This document shows, piece by piece, positions 1 to 5,980 of a stretch of DNA of 19,038 nt. The translations under genes and the position numbers were made by a program. Position 1 is the first letter of the stretch. Each line of letters starts with the position of its first letter. The stretch lies in contig CAKZLA010000070.1 of assembly GCA_937124525.1 (NCBI GenBank), positions 1 through 19,038 on the forward strand. The letters are read 5' to 3'. A model generated the notes under the pieces. That model did no database searches. It saw only the letters and a list, made by a program, of their open reading frames with translations, and had not been told where the DNA came from. The DNA comes from an uncultured Desulfobacterium sp. (GTDB taxonomy: Bacteria > Desulfobacterota > Desulfobacteria > Desulfobacterales > Desulfobacteraceae).

Positions 1-170
1 TCGTAGGCCCCATCACGGATAAGTCGGGAGGCCACGACCCCATTACCCTGGCCGGTGATGATGATAATCGGCAGATCATGTTCTTTTCCGTGCAGCAGGT
101 CTGCCAGGGCAAAGGCATCTCCATCCGGGAGGATATAATTTTGTTTTAATTCCATGGCGGAAAGGGGCAT
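1..170 (-). CDS. Truncated response-regulator receiver fragment (runs off window edge)
   Basis: The minus strand from about 170 to the left edge encodes the later part of a receiver-type fold. It reads ILPDGDAFALADLL, then DLPIIIITGQG and LIRDGAYD, which match the beta3 to alpha4 region of CheY-like receivers. The residue where the phosphoacceptor Asp is expected is Asn (LKQNYILPDG), so phosphorylation is doubtful. The acidic beta1 segment is absent from this frame. The ATG at 170 has AAGGGG about 8 bases upstream. The same frame stays open upstream past 217 but carries no recognisable domain there. It follows the KaiA-like ORF at 217-474 in the same direction. It may be a pseudo-receiver gene whose remainder lies outside the window, or a decayed hybrid regulator. 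The receiver resemblance is good; whether the gene is functional is unknown. Confidence 0.5.
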   Translation of the reverse strand, partial: MPLSAMELKQNYILPDGDAFALADLLHGKEHDLPIIIITGQGNGVVASRLIRDGAY

Positions 171-216
171 AATCACGACCCCTTCATCGGGAATAATGGG
201 CCTGTGCGGGGTTTTA

Positions 217-474
217 CTATCCAACGGAATTCCTGCGGTAATAGGTGGTGAGATCTCCCATAACTTCAATCAGCATAAAACGCCCCTCCTCTAAAAAAGC
301 ATTAAATTTCTGGGGGGAGAATTCTTTCTGTTTTTTGGAAAGTGCCTCCGTGTGTATTTCCACCACATCCCGGGGAAGGGCCTTGAGCACCCCTAAATCT
401 TCTCCCATTTCCCGGAGGGCTTCGGAAACATTATACTCCACCTTATATAACCGTTTTTCCAGTGCCTGGTCCAT
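217..474 (-). CDS. Small KaiA C-terminal-like (RsbU-N-like) helical domain protein, 85 aa
   Basis: This 85-residue ORF starts at ATG 474 with AGGAG seven bases upstream (482-486), which is why I prefer it to the in-frame ATG at 504. Residues 34-45 read LPRDVVEIHTEA and residues 62-81 hold an EEGRFMLIE...YYRR helix. From memory, KaiA C-terminal domains have a VxEIHMEL motif, a linker, then a DYRLTLIDVIAHLCEMYRR-type final helix, and spacing and chemistry agree well. In cyanobacteria that dimeric four-helix domain binds the KaiC tail and promotes autophosphorylation; RsbU N-terminal domains share the fold. No KaiB or KaiC is visible here. The ORF overlaps the remnant receiver start at 443-580 in another frame, so it could be the surviving half of a receiver-KaiA fusion or an independent single-domain protein. 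Homology is inferred by eye. Confidence 0.6.
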   Translation of the reverse strand: MDQALEKRLYKVEYNVSEALREMGEDLGVLKALPRDVVEIHTEALSKKQKEFSPQKFNAFLEEGRFMLIEVMGDLTTYYRRNSVG

Positions 475-580
475 GAGGCATCTCCTGGACCAGCCGGGCA
501 TCACCCGGGTTATCTTCTATCAGCAGAATATGCTTTTTAGAATTATCGGGTTTTATTTTTAGCGCCTTCATATGGGGCAT
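443..580 (-). pseudogene. Response-regulator N-terminal remnant
   Basis: The ATG at 580 has AAGGAG five bases upstream and opens a frame containing HILLIEDNPGDARLVQEM. This is the classic beta1-alpha1 start of a CheY-like receiver with the acidic pocket Glu-Asp. After that helix the frame runs into unrelated residues and stops at 443, giving 45 codons instead of the 120 or more a receiver needs. Its last part overlaps the KaiA-like ORF in another frame. A well-placed ribosome site on a truncated receiver indicates recent decay by deletion or frameshift. Genes with this N-terminus often follow small receivers ending in DFW...VVKLPP, and such a remnant lies just upstream at 686-1012. Confidence 0.6.
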
Positions 581-685
581 CTGAGCTCCTTGATAAAAAA
601 TAATTGAAACATTTTTTTGGGGCGGAGTGATCATAACACCTACCATTGGTGGCTCAGCAGATCACAACGGAGTCAGTCCCTCTTT

Positions 686-1012
686 TTACGTCGGGGGTAA
701 TTTCACCACAGCAAACCAGAAATCCTGTATACTGTTAACAATCCTGACAAATTGTTCCATATTAACCGGCTTGGTAATATAACAGTAGGTTTTAACAACG
801 TCCATCTCCTCGGCCGAAGAGGTCAGAATCACCACTGGAATGAGTAGAAGGCTTTTATCATTCTTGATCTCTTCAAGGACTTCACTACCTGATTTCTTAG
901 GCAAATTCAAAATGAGCGAATAGGGAGGAATAAGGCTGGAATTAAATATATTCTTGTTGGTGGTATGGCAGCGGTGGCCCAAGGGTCTCTCTTTATCTTT
1001 TATAACTTCCAT
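686..1012 (-). pseudogene. Decayed Rcp1-type single-domain response regulator
   Basis: The frame ends with a clear C-terminal half of an Rcp1-like receiver: LPKKSGSEVLEEIKND, IPVVILTSSAEE, YITKPVNMEQF and DFWFAVVKLPP. Two losses are visible. Family members usually have an LxLLDLNLPKK-like beta3 end, but here it reads LILNLPKK, so the phosphoacceptor Asp is missing. The YDLxANCYITKPV segment is shortened to TYCYITKPV, so part of helix alpha4 is gone. No recognisable beta1-alpha2 region precedes it, and the upstream sequence is repeat DNA starting at 1019. There is no convincing ribosome site before the ATG at 1012. I read this as a pseudogene eroded by small deletions and by repeat insertion. 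Confidence 0.65.
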
Positions 1013-1018
1013 GGACTG

Positions 1019-1286
1019 ACCGTATTGGGGATCTGGCCCGCCCACAACAAATATTAAAACTCCAGTTATTACAAATCATTGGCGAAGTTTCATATAACTG
1101 CCACGGGCAGACCGTATTCTGGACCCGGCCTGCCCACAACGAAAAATGAAACTCTAATAATTGCAGTCTTTTAGACGGAGTTTCATATAAACTGCCACGG
1201 ACAGACCCTATTCTGGACCCGGCCTGCTCACAACGAAAAATGAAACTCCTATTATTCCAGAATATTGGACGGAGTTTCATATAAAA
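1019..1286. repeat. Tandem array of about 93-bp two-hairpin repeats
   Basis: Three head-to-tail units start at 1019, 1111 and 1205, each with ACCGTATT or ACCCTATT. The first two are 92 and 94 bp; the third is cut at about 1286. Each unit has two dyads: a GGGCAG/CTGCCC hairpin with ACAACGAAA beside it, and a TGAAACTC...GAGTTTCA hairpin. A degenerate end of a further unit is visible at 1001-1018 inside the neighbouring pseudogene. An inverted copy lies at 5621-5724. I see no coding capacity. It resembles REP/BIME-type or MITE-type repeats. Confidence 0.8.
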
Positions 1287-1312
1287 AACTTGCATGACAG
1301 GTCAACCTGTCA
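1283..1312 (-). terminator. Repeat-borne hairpin terminator overlapping a stop codon
   Basis: On the minus strand TGACAGG-TTGA-CCTGTCA forms a perfect 7-bp stem (1295-1312) followed by TGCAAG and six T residues (1283-1288). The first TGA of the stem is the stop codon of the MetF-like gene. The same hairpin with flanking ACGAAGAT recurs at 15198-15227, so the terminator is part of a dispersed repeat. Confidence 0.6.
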
Positions 1313-2182
1313 CAACGAAGATTGAAAATCACTCAGAACATCCGGCAAAATCTCATAATGATCAAAGGGCGGCATAACGCAGGCCCCCTGGAAAAATTCC
1401 CGGGCCACCGCCACCATCTCCCGGGCATTTAAAACCCCTTGTGCCACAGAATCTGATGCCCCGTGCATCTGTTTTCTAAGGGGCTCGGGTACGGCAATCC
1501 CCGCCACACGATCATGGAGAAAATCCGCATGCCTGGGGGTTCTCAGGGGTAAAATTCCCATGACAACAGGAATATTCAAATGGGCCACGGCCCTGGAAAT
1601 TTCCTCCGCTGTCTTCCGGTCATAGATGGGCTGGGTTACAACATACTGTGCACCTGCAGCCACTTTTTTCTCCAGGCGCTTCACCTCTTGCGCCAGACCA
1701 TTGATCTCGGGACGAAAATCCAGCACCACGCCGGTGTGAAGACCGGAATCCCGGGCCATGGTCACCAGTTCAAACACATTGACATCCTTTACATCAGAAA
1801 CCATTTTTCGCTCTGCCATGGCCACGAAATCCCCGGTGGCCACCAGGACAGACGAAACCCCCAGGGCCTTGCCCCCCCACATCAGGGATTGGAGGCTGAT
1901 GCGGTTGTGATCCCGGGTGGTGCAATGAAAAACAGCCGGACGACCGGTGCGCTGTTGAATCAGGGCAGAAAGGGACATGGCGCACATGCGGGCTTTGGCA
2001 ACAGGATTGGTGGCCACACTGAAACCATCCACAGGCAGATCCCCAAGGGAGGCCAGAGACTTTAAAAGGGCCTGGGGATCACTTCCCCCGGGGGGCACCA
2101 CTTCAATGGTGAGGACAAATTTTTCAAAATCCAGGCTTTTTCCCGTTGTTTTTTCTGCATCATTGGACGTCCTGTTTTTCAT
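1310..2182 (-). CDS. Methylenetetrahydrofolate reductase (MetF)-family protein
   Basis: This 290-residue protein matches the MetF TIM-barrel family in length and motifs. Glu27 lies in TIEVVPP, the CTTRDHN strand is at 87-93, Asp118 in LVATGD and Gln184 in VVTQPIYD. They correspond to E. coli MetF Glu28, Asp120 and Gln183, which act in folate and FAD chemistry. The family reduces 5,10-methylene-THF to 5-methyl-THF for methionine synthesis or the methyl branch of the Wood-Ljungdahl pathway. The start at 2182 has GGAGG six bases upstream. The gene follows ferritin on the same strand after 118 bp. Its last codons (TCT TCG TTG TGA) lie inside a dispersed repeat, so the C-terminus may have been reset by insertion. 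No Cys-rich MetV-like partner is visible. Electron donor and pathway cannot be decided. Confidence 0.85.
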   Translation of the reverse strand: MKNRTSNDAEKTTGKSLDFEKFVLTIEVVPPGGSDPQALLKSLASLGDLPVDGFSVATNPVAKARMCAMSLSALIQQRTGRPAVFHCTTRDHNRISLQSLMWGGKALGVSSVLVATGDFVAMAERKMVSDVKDVNVFELVTMARDSGLHTGVVLDFRPEINGLAQEVKRLEKKVAAGAQYVVTQPIYDRKTAEEISRAVAHLNIPVVMGILPLRTPRHADFLHDRVAGIAVPEPLRKQMHGASDSVAQGVLNAREMVAVAREFFQGACVMPPFDHYEILPDVLSDFQSSL

Positions 2183-2300
2183 ATTTTTCCTCCATTACTT
2201 TAAATTGGGGCCTGATGTCCACCACTTGGGATGGGCGAGGTGTAATCAAGCCCCTTGGGTTTTTGTGTATGGAAATGCCCACAGCAGAGCCCCCACAAAA

Positions 2301-2840
2301 TCACTCGTCCTCGTCTCCAGGCCCATTCAGGCTGAAATCCAGACGAACCGTGGCCATACGCTGGGCCAAGTCCTTGTCCAGCATCATAAGGCCCTGGGGG
2401 CTGGGGCCAATGAGTTTCAGTTGATCAATAATTTCATGATCATTTTCCTCCTCTTCCACCTGCTCCGTCACAAACCACTGAAGAAAAATTCGGGTGGCAT
2501 GGTCCTTTTCTTCTATGGCTGTGTCCATCAAATCGTTGATGGAAGCGGTGATAAACTCCTCATGGGCAAGGGTTTTCTCAAACATGTCCATGACTGACTC
2601 AAATGTAGAAGCAGGCGTATCAATGGCTTTCAAGATCACCCGGCCCCCACGGCTGTTAATATAATCAAACAGCTTCATGGCATGGGACATCTCTTCATGA
2701 TACTGTACCATGAACCAGTTGGAAAATCCTTTGAGCCCCATATCGCCGGCATGGATGGACATGGACATATAAAGGTAGGCGGAGAACATCTCTTTATTCA
2801 CCTGTTCATTTAACGCGTCTTCCATTTTTTTGCTGATCAT
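2301..2840 (-). CDS. ftnA: Bacterial non-heme ferritin (FtnA-type)
   Basis: This 179-residue protein is an iron-storage ferritin subunit, which oxidises Fe(II) and stores it in a 24-subunit cytoplasmic shell. The ferroxidase residues sit at the same numbers as in E. coli FtnA: Glu17, Glu50 and His53 (YHEEMSH), Glu94 (LAHE) and Gln127, with Glu126, Glu129 and Glu130 nearby for the third iron site. There are no Met residues in a heme-binding context as in bacterioferritin. The C-terminal tail is acidic (GPGDEDE). The start at 2840 has GAAGGAGAG six bases upstream. A 155-bp inverted-repeat element (2865-3019) begins only about 25 bp upstream, so the promoter is either inside it or supplied by it. 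I do not see a convincing Fur box. Confidence 0.93.
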   Translation of the reverse strand: MISKKMEDALNEQVNKEMFSAYLYMSMSIHAGDMGLKGFSNWFMVQYHEEMSHAMKLFDYINSRGGRVILKAIDTPASTFESVMDMFEKTLAHEEFITASINDLMDTAIEEKDHATRIFLQWFVTEQVEEEENDHEIIDQLKLIGPSPQGLMMLDKDLAQRMATVRLDFSLNGPGDEDE

Positions 2841-2864
2841 CTGTGACTCTCCTTCAATTGTCTT

Positions 2865-3019
2865 ATTAATGAGTCTGTTGATTAAGTCACGATTTCAATA
2901 TTTCAGGCACCATCACTGTCTATAGGATGTATATTTACTTAAGCCGCCAATTAACCATATTTTGTGGCAATAAAATTGAATTGGACCGAAATCGCCTTTA
3001 AATCAACTGACTCATTAAT
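2865..3019. mobile_element. MITE-like element with 32-bp terminal inverted repeats
   Basis: The left arm 2865-2896 begins ATTAATGAGTCTGTTGATT. The right arm, reverse-complemented from 3019 to 2988, begins ATTAATGAGTCAGTTGATT. They match at 26 of 32 positions, and both end in CGATTTC. The 155-bp body has no ORF. I see no clear target-site duplication (GTCTT on the left, GGTGA on the right). It lies directly upstream of ferritin. It may be a non-autonomous transposon relic or a large regulatory dyad. Confidence 0.55.
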
Positions 3020-3263
3020 GGTGAGTGGGCATGGATCTGTGATGTCTTAACATTAAAAATAACACCCTTTACTTTAATAATATATAGGGTACATGTCAAA
3101 CAAGATGCTTCCGCAATTCTAATTTTAGATTACTTTCAATAAAAAATCTGAAACCAATCAGTACATTCTCCCGGAAAATATTTTTGAAGCCTATATGAAC
3201 ATGGCCAGAGATAGGGAAAAAATATAAAGAATTAAGTTGCTCACAAAAGTAAACATTATTCTC

Positions 3264-3292
3264 TTGACAAGATAGGAACACCTCCATACTAT
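3264..3292 (+). promoter_or_regulatory. Possible sigma-70 promoter upstream of acyl-CoA ligase
   Basis: TTGACA at 3264-3269 is separated by 17 bp from TACTAT at 3287-3292. It reads toward the ligase gene and would give a leader of about 375 nt. The -35 is perfect and the -10 matches four of six positions. Confidence 0.35.
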
Positions 3293-3586
3293 CACAACGA
3301 TTGTTTTTTTGATTTCCTGATACTCGTTGATCAAGTTTTTTATAGTCATAATACCCAAGTGAACCCAGGCTTACCTTATTGGCATTCTCGTTGGAATTTT
3401 AAAGTCACAGCACTTTGATCGATAGTGCCAACAACACAAGCCGGAACCATTCCTCGTAAAATCAGCCTGTAAAAACTTGATCATGGAGTGATTAAGCACC
3501 AACATCAAGACGGAGCAGACTAACAAGCGTCCAACGCCGGAAACCTCCAGCTTTTTTTCCATCCAATCAATGGCATCTCTGGATCA

Positions 3587-3599
3587 GGGAATAATTCCC
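3587..3599. promoter_or_regulatory. Perfect 13-bp palindrome upstream of acyl-CoA ligase
   Basis: GGGAATAATTCCC is a perfect dyad centred on A3593, about 75 bp before the ligase start codon. It has the size of an operator half-site pair. No regulator gene for it is identifiable in the window. Confidence 0.3.
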
Positions 3600-3674
3600 A
3601 TGAATCCTGTGCTTATAATGGATGAATTTAAACACTCATCCGTGCACCCAACCCTTTACCAAAGGAGTAATTAC

Positions 3675-5324
3675 ATGGGCGTAAAAATCATTGAAACCAC
3701 CCCATCGGCCTATGCCTATCCCCTTCTCATCAAAAACATCTTTAAAAATTCCCTTGTTCGCTCCCCTGATCAGGAAATCGTTTACCGGGATCAGATGAGA
3801 TATACCTACCGGGATTTACATCGCCGGGTGGGGCAACTGGCCAATGCCCTTACTGAACTGGGAGTGAAGCAGGGCGATACCGTGGCAGTCATGGACTTTG
3901 ACAGCCATCGCTACCTGGAGTGTTATTTTGCCATTCCCATGATGGGGGCTGTCCTTCACACTGTGCATATCCGACTGTCACCGGAACAGATCCTCTACAC
4001 CATCAACCATGCAGAAGACGATGTGATTCTGGTCAACTCCGAGCTCCTGCCCCTTCTGGAACCCATCAAAGACAAAATTGAGACCGTCAAAAAAATCATT
4101 CTCATCCAGGAGACGAACAAGACCCCGGAAACAGCCATTGAGTTTGATGATACCTATGAAAACATGGTCAACAGCGCCAAAGAAGGCTATGATTTCCCGG
4201 ATTTTGATGAAAACGCCATGGCCACCACCTTTTATACCTCCGGTACCACCGGCAATCCCAAGGGGGTTTATTTCAGCCACCGTCAACTGGTATTGCACAC
4301 CTTTGGGCTGATGACAGGATTATGCGCCATTGACTCCCAGGCGGTGATGACATCAAAGGATGTTTACATGCCGCTGACCCCCATGTTCCATGTCCATGCC
4401 TGGGGGATGCCCTATTTATTCACCATGCTTGGTAATAAACAAATTTATCCCGGGCGCTATGAACCGGAAATGATTTTAAAACTGGTGGTGGGAGAAAAGG
4501 TCTCCTTTTCCCATTGCGTCCCCACCATCATCCATATGCTGGTGAATTCCCCGGTGGCAGACAAGGTGGATCTTTCCCAATGGAAGGTTGTCATCGGTGG
4601 TTCTGCCCTGCCCAAGGGGCTTTGCACCGCAGCACTTCACCACAAAATCAACCTCTATTCTGCCTATGGCATGTCAGAAACCTGTCCCCTTCTCACCGTG
4701 GCACACATAAAACCCCACATGGAGGACTGGGATGAAGATGCTTTGGTTGACATTCGATGTAAAACCGGCATCCCCATTCCCCTGGTGGATATTGAAATCA
4801 TAGATCCCATGGGTAACCCTGTGGCCCACGATGGTGTGCAGACCGGAGAGGTGGTGACAAGAACCCCATGGCTCACCCAGGGATATCTCCACAACCAGAG
4901 CAAAAGTGAAGAGCTGTGGGAAGATGGATGGTTACACACCGGCGATGTGGGGCACATTGACACCGAAGGATATCTCAAAATCACCGACCGCCTTAAAGAT
5001 GTAATAAAAACCGGTGGGGAATGGGTGTCATCCTTGACCCTGGAAGATATCATCAGCCAGCATCCAGCGGTGAGTGAAGCCGCAGCCATTGGTGTTCCTG
5101 ACGAAAAATGGGGGGAACGCCCCATTGTTCTTGTGGTGCTCAAACCAGATACCCAATCCGACGGCCTGGAACAAGATATGAAAAAAATATTCATGGAGGC
5201 CTATACAAAGGGAGTGATCCCCAAATATGGCGTTCCGGATAAAGTAGTCTTTGTGGATGCCATTGCCAAAACAGGTGTGGGCAAACTGAATAAAAAAGTA
5301 CTCAGGGTTCAATACGCCGACTAA
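3675..5324 (+). CDS. Acyl-CoA synthetase / AMP-dependent fatty-acid CoA ligase
   Basis: This 549-residue protein belongs to the ANL adenylate-forming superfamily. It activates a carboxylate with ATP to an acyl-AMP and then forms the CoA thioester. Motifs in order are the P-loop-like TSGTTGNPKG at 188-197, YGMSET at 331-336, LHTGD at 420-424, the hinge DRLKD at 438-442, and GKLNKK with the likely catalytic Lys537. Length and motif order fit the FadD/medium-chain family. I chose ATG 3675 because AAAGGAG lies seven bases upstream; the frame is open about 100 bases further but without a better site. The gene stands alone and a hairpin follows it at 5341-5373. Substrate is not determinable; medium- or long-chain fatty acids or aromatic acids are possible in a sulfate reducer. 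Confidence 0.9.
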   Translation: MGVKIIETTPSAYAYPLLIKNIFKNSLVRSPDQEIVYRDQMRYTYRDLHRRVGQLANALTELGVKQGDTVAVMDFDSHRYLECYFAIPMMGAVLHTVHIRLSPEQILYTINHAEDDVILVNSELLPLLEPIKDKIETVKKIILIQETNKTPETAIEFDDTYENMVNSAKEGYDFPDFDENAMATTFYTSGTTGNPKGVYFSHRQLVLHTFGLMTGLCAIDSQAVMTSKDVYMPLTPMFHVHAWGMPYLFTMLGNKQIYPGRYEPEMILKLVVGEKVSFSHCVPTIIHMLVNSPVADKVDLSQWKVVIGGSALPKGLCTAALHHKINLYSAYGMSETCPLLTVAHIKPHMEDWDEDALVDIRCKTGIPIPLVDIEIIDPMGNPVAHDGVQTGEVVTRTPWLTQGYLHNQSKSEELWEDGWLHTGDVGHIDTEGYLKITDRLKDVIKTGGEWVSSLTLEDIISQHPAVSEAAAIGVPDEKWGERPIVLVVLKPDTQSDGLEQDMKKIFMEAYTKGVIPKYGVPDKVVFVDAIAKTGVGKLNKKVLRVQYAD

Positions 5325-5340
5325 CCCGCGCTCCATGGGC

Positions 5341-5373
5341 TTTTCCGGCAAAGGATTCTCCTCTGCCGGAAAA
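5341..5373 (+). terminator. Hairpin downstream of acyl-CoA ligase
   Basis: TTTTCCGGCA and TGCCGGAAAA form a perfect 10-bp stem around a 13-nt loop, 17 bp after the ligase stop. The following bases (CCCGTCC) are not a T-run, so it may be a weak or factor-dependent terminator, or a 3' stabiliser. Confidence 0.45.
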
Positions 5374-5496
5374 CCCGTCCCTCCAGGAACTCATCACTTT
5401 CCGCCCCCCCTTTTTTGCCATTCCCCCAGCCCATTATCCCCGATTCATACGCTAGCCTGGGAAATGAAAATTTAAATTGCTGTTTCAGGCTTGCCA

Positions 5497-5525
5497 TTGA
5501 CAAAAAAAGTCCGCTCATATATTAA
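5497..5525 (+). promoter_or_regulatory. Putative sigma-70 promoter upstream of SulP leader
   Basis: TTGACA at 5497-5502, a 17-bp spacer, then TATTAA at 5520-5525 make a strong-looking promoter on the plus strand. If used for the SulP gene, the leader would be about 450 nt and would contain the repeat copy at 5621-5724 and the large dyad at 5739-5867. Confidence 0.45.
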
Positions 5526-5620
5526 TTTTTATCTGTATAACTTTAAATTCTGATCACATCGGATTCCATCGACGTATTTCCATTGACGCCACAATGGATA
5601 AACCGGAGTATCAGATTTTT

Positions 5621-5724
5621 TTTATAAGAAACTCCGTCCAATATTTTGTAATAACTGGAGTTTCGATATTTGTTGTGGGCAGGCCAAATCCCCAATACGG
5701 TCTGCCCGTGGCAGTTATATGAAA
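5621..5724 (-). repeat. Inverted copy of the 1019-1286 repeat
   Basis: Read on the minus strand, this stretch has the ATAACTGCCACGGGCAGACC hairpin, the GTATTGGGGAT spacer, CCCACAACAAATAT and the GAAACTCC...GGAGTTTC hairpin. It is closest to unit 1 of the array (1019-1110), with only scattered mismatches over about 90 bases. Together the two loci bracket 1287-5620 in opposite orientation. Confidence 0.75.
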
Positions 5725-5738
5725 ATGCAGCAGCAGAG

Positions 5739-5867
5739 CGCCGACAGCAGAGCCCCCGAGGGCTGGTCTGACCGGAACATTGGGGACCACCCCCCGACGT
5801 TTCCATTCCGGTCAGGGTAGTCCTCGGAGGCTGTATAATACCATTTTATATTTTTGTTGTGTCGGCG
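5739..5867. other. Large nested inverted-repeat structure before SulP
   Basis: The inner arms AGCCCCCGAGG...CCTCGGAGGCT and TGACCGGAA...TTCCGGTCA (within 5751-5832) make a long imperfect stem. The outer arms CGCCGACA (5739-5746) and TGTCGGCG (5860-5867) can close it. The DNA or RNA could fold into one elongated hairpin. No known riboswitch class is recognised. It may be a mobile-element relic or a leader-RNA structure for SulP. Confidence 0.5.
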
Positions 5868-5898
5868 ACTGACATGAACGCTATTAAATAATAAGTGG

Positions 5899-5927
5899 TT
5901 GACAGACCACAGGCAACATACTGTCAA
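5899..5927 (+). promoter_or_regulatory. TTGACAG/CTGTCAA dyad upstream of SulP
   Basis: A perfect 7-bp inverted repeat, TTGACAG at 5899-5905 and CTGTCAA at 5921-5927, has a 15-bp spacer and lies 53 bp before the SulP start. It could be an operator for a dimeric regulator. The first arm also looks like a -35 box, but no good -10 follows. Confidence 0.35.
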
Positions 5928-5980
5928 AACATATTTTTTTAACCCAAACGATTAATTTTAACAAAGGGAGATGATGATTC

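Larger units (their letters stand above)
3020..3674. other. Gene-poor intergenic region
   Basis: This is AT-rich sequence between the ferritin-side element and the acyl-CoA ligase. Short open frames on the minus strand at 3096-3287 and 3371-3562 have no ribosome site and no recognisable domain, so I do not call them genes. The supportable items are a possible promoter at 3264-3292 and a perfect palindrome at 3587-3599. Confidence 0.5.

Noticed and set aside
993..1295. 100-codon minus-strand frame with internal repetition
   Set aside because: It lies wholly in the tandem hairpin array; the apparent protein repeats simply reflect the DNA repeats.
2966..2981. Possible plus-strand sigma-54 site TGGCAATAAAATTGAA
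   Set aside because: Spacing is right, but the essential GC at -12 is GA, and it lies inside the inverted-repeat element far from any plus-strand gene.
2841..3000. Fur box upstream of ferritin
   Set aside because: No stretch resembling the 19-bp GATAATGATAATCATTATC consensus was found by eye.
3096..3287. Minus-strand 63-codon open frame
   Set aside because: No ribosome site, AT-rich low-complexity composition and no recognisable domain; probably chance.
3378..3393. Possible plus-strand sigma-54 site TGGCATTCTCGTTGGA upstream of the acyl-CoA ligase
   Set aside because: The -12 GC is GG; one essential base is wrong, and a sigma-70-like promoter is as good.
3371..3562. Minus-strand 63-codon open frame, possibly a transposase scrap
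   Set aside because: No ribosome site and no motif that I can name; Cys-rich end looks non-coding.
4664..5194. Long minus-strand frame opposite the acyl-CoA ligase
   Set aside because: Antisense shadow of a gene with all catalytic motifs on the plus strand; no ribosome site or domain.
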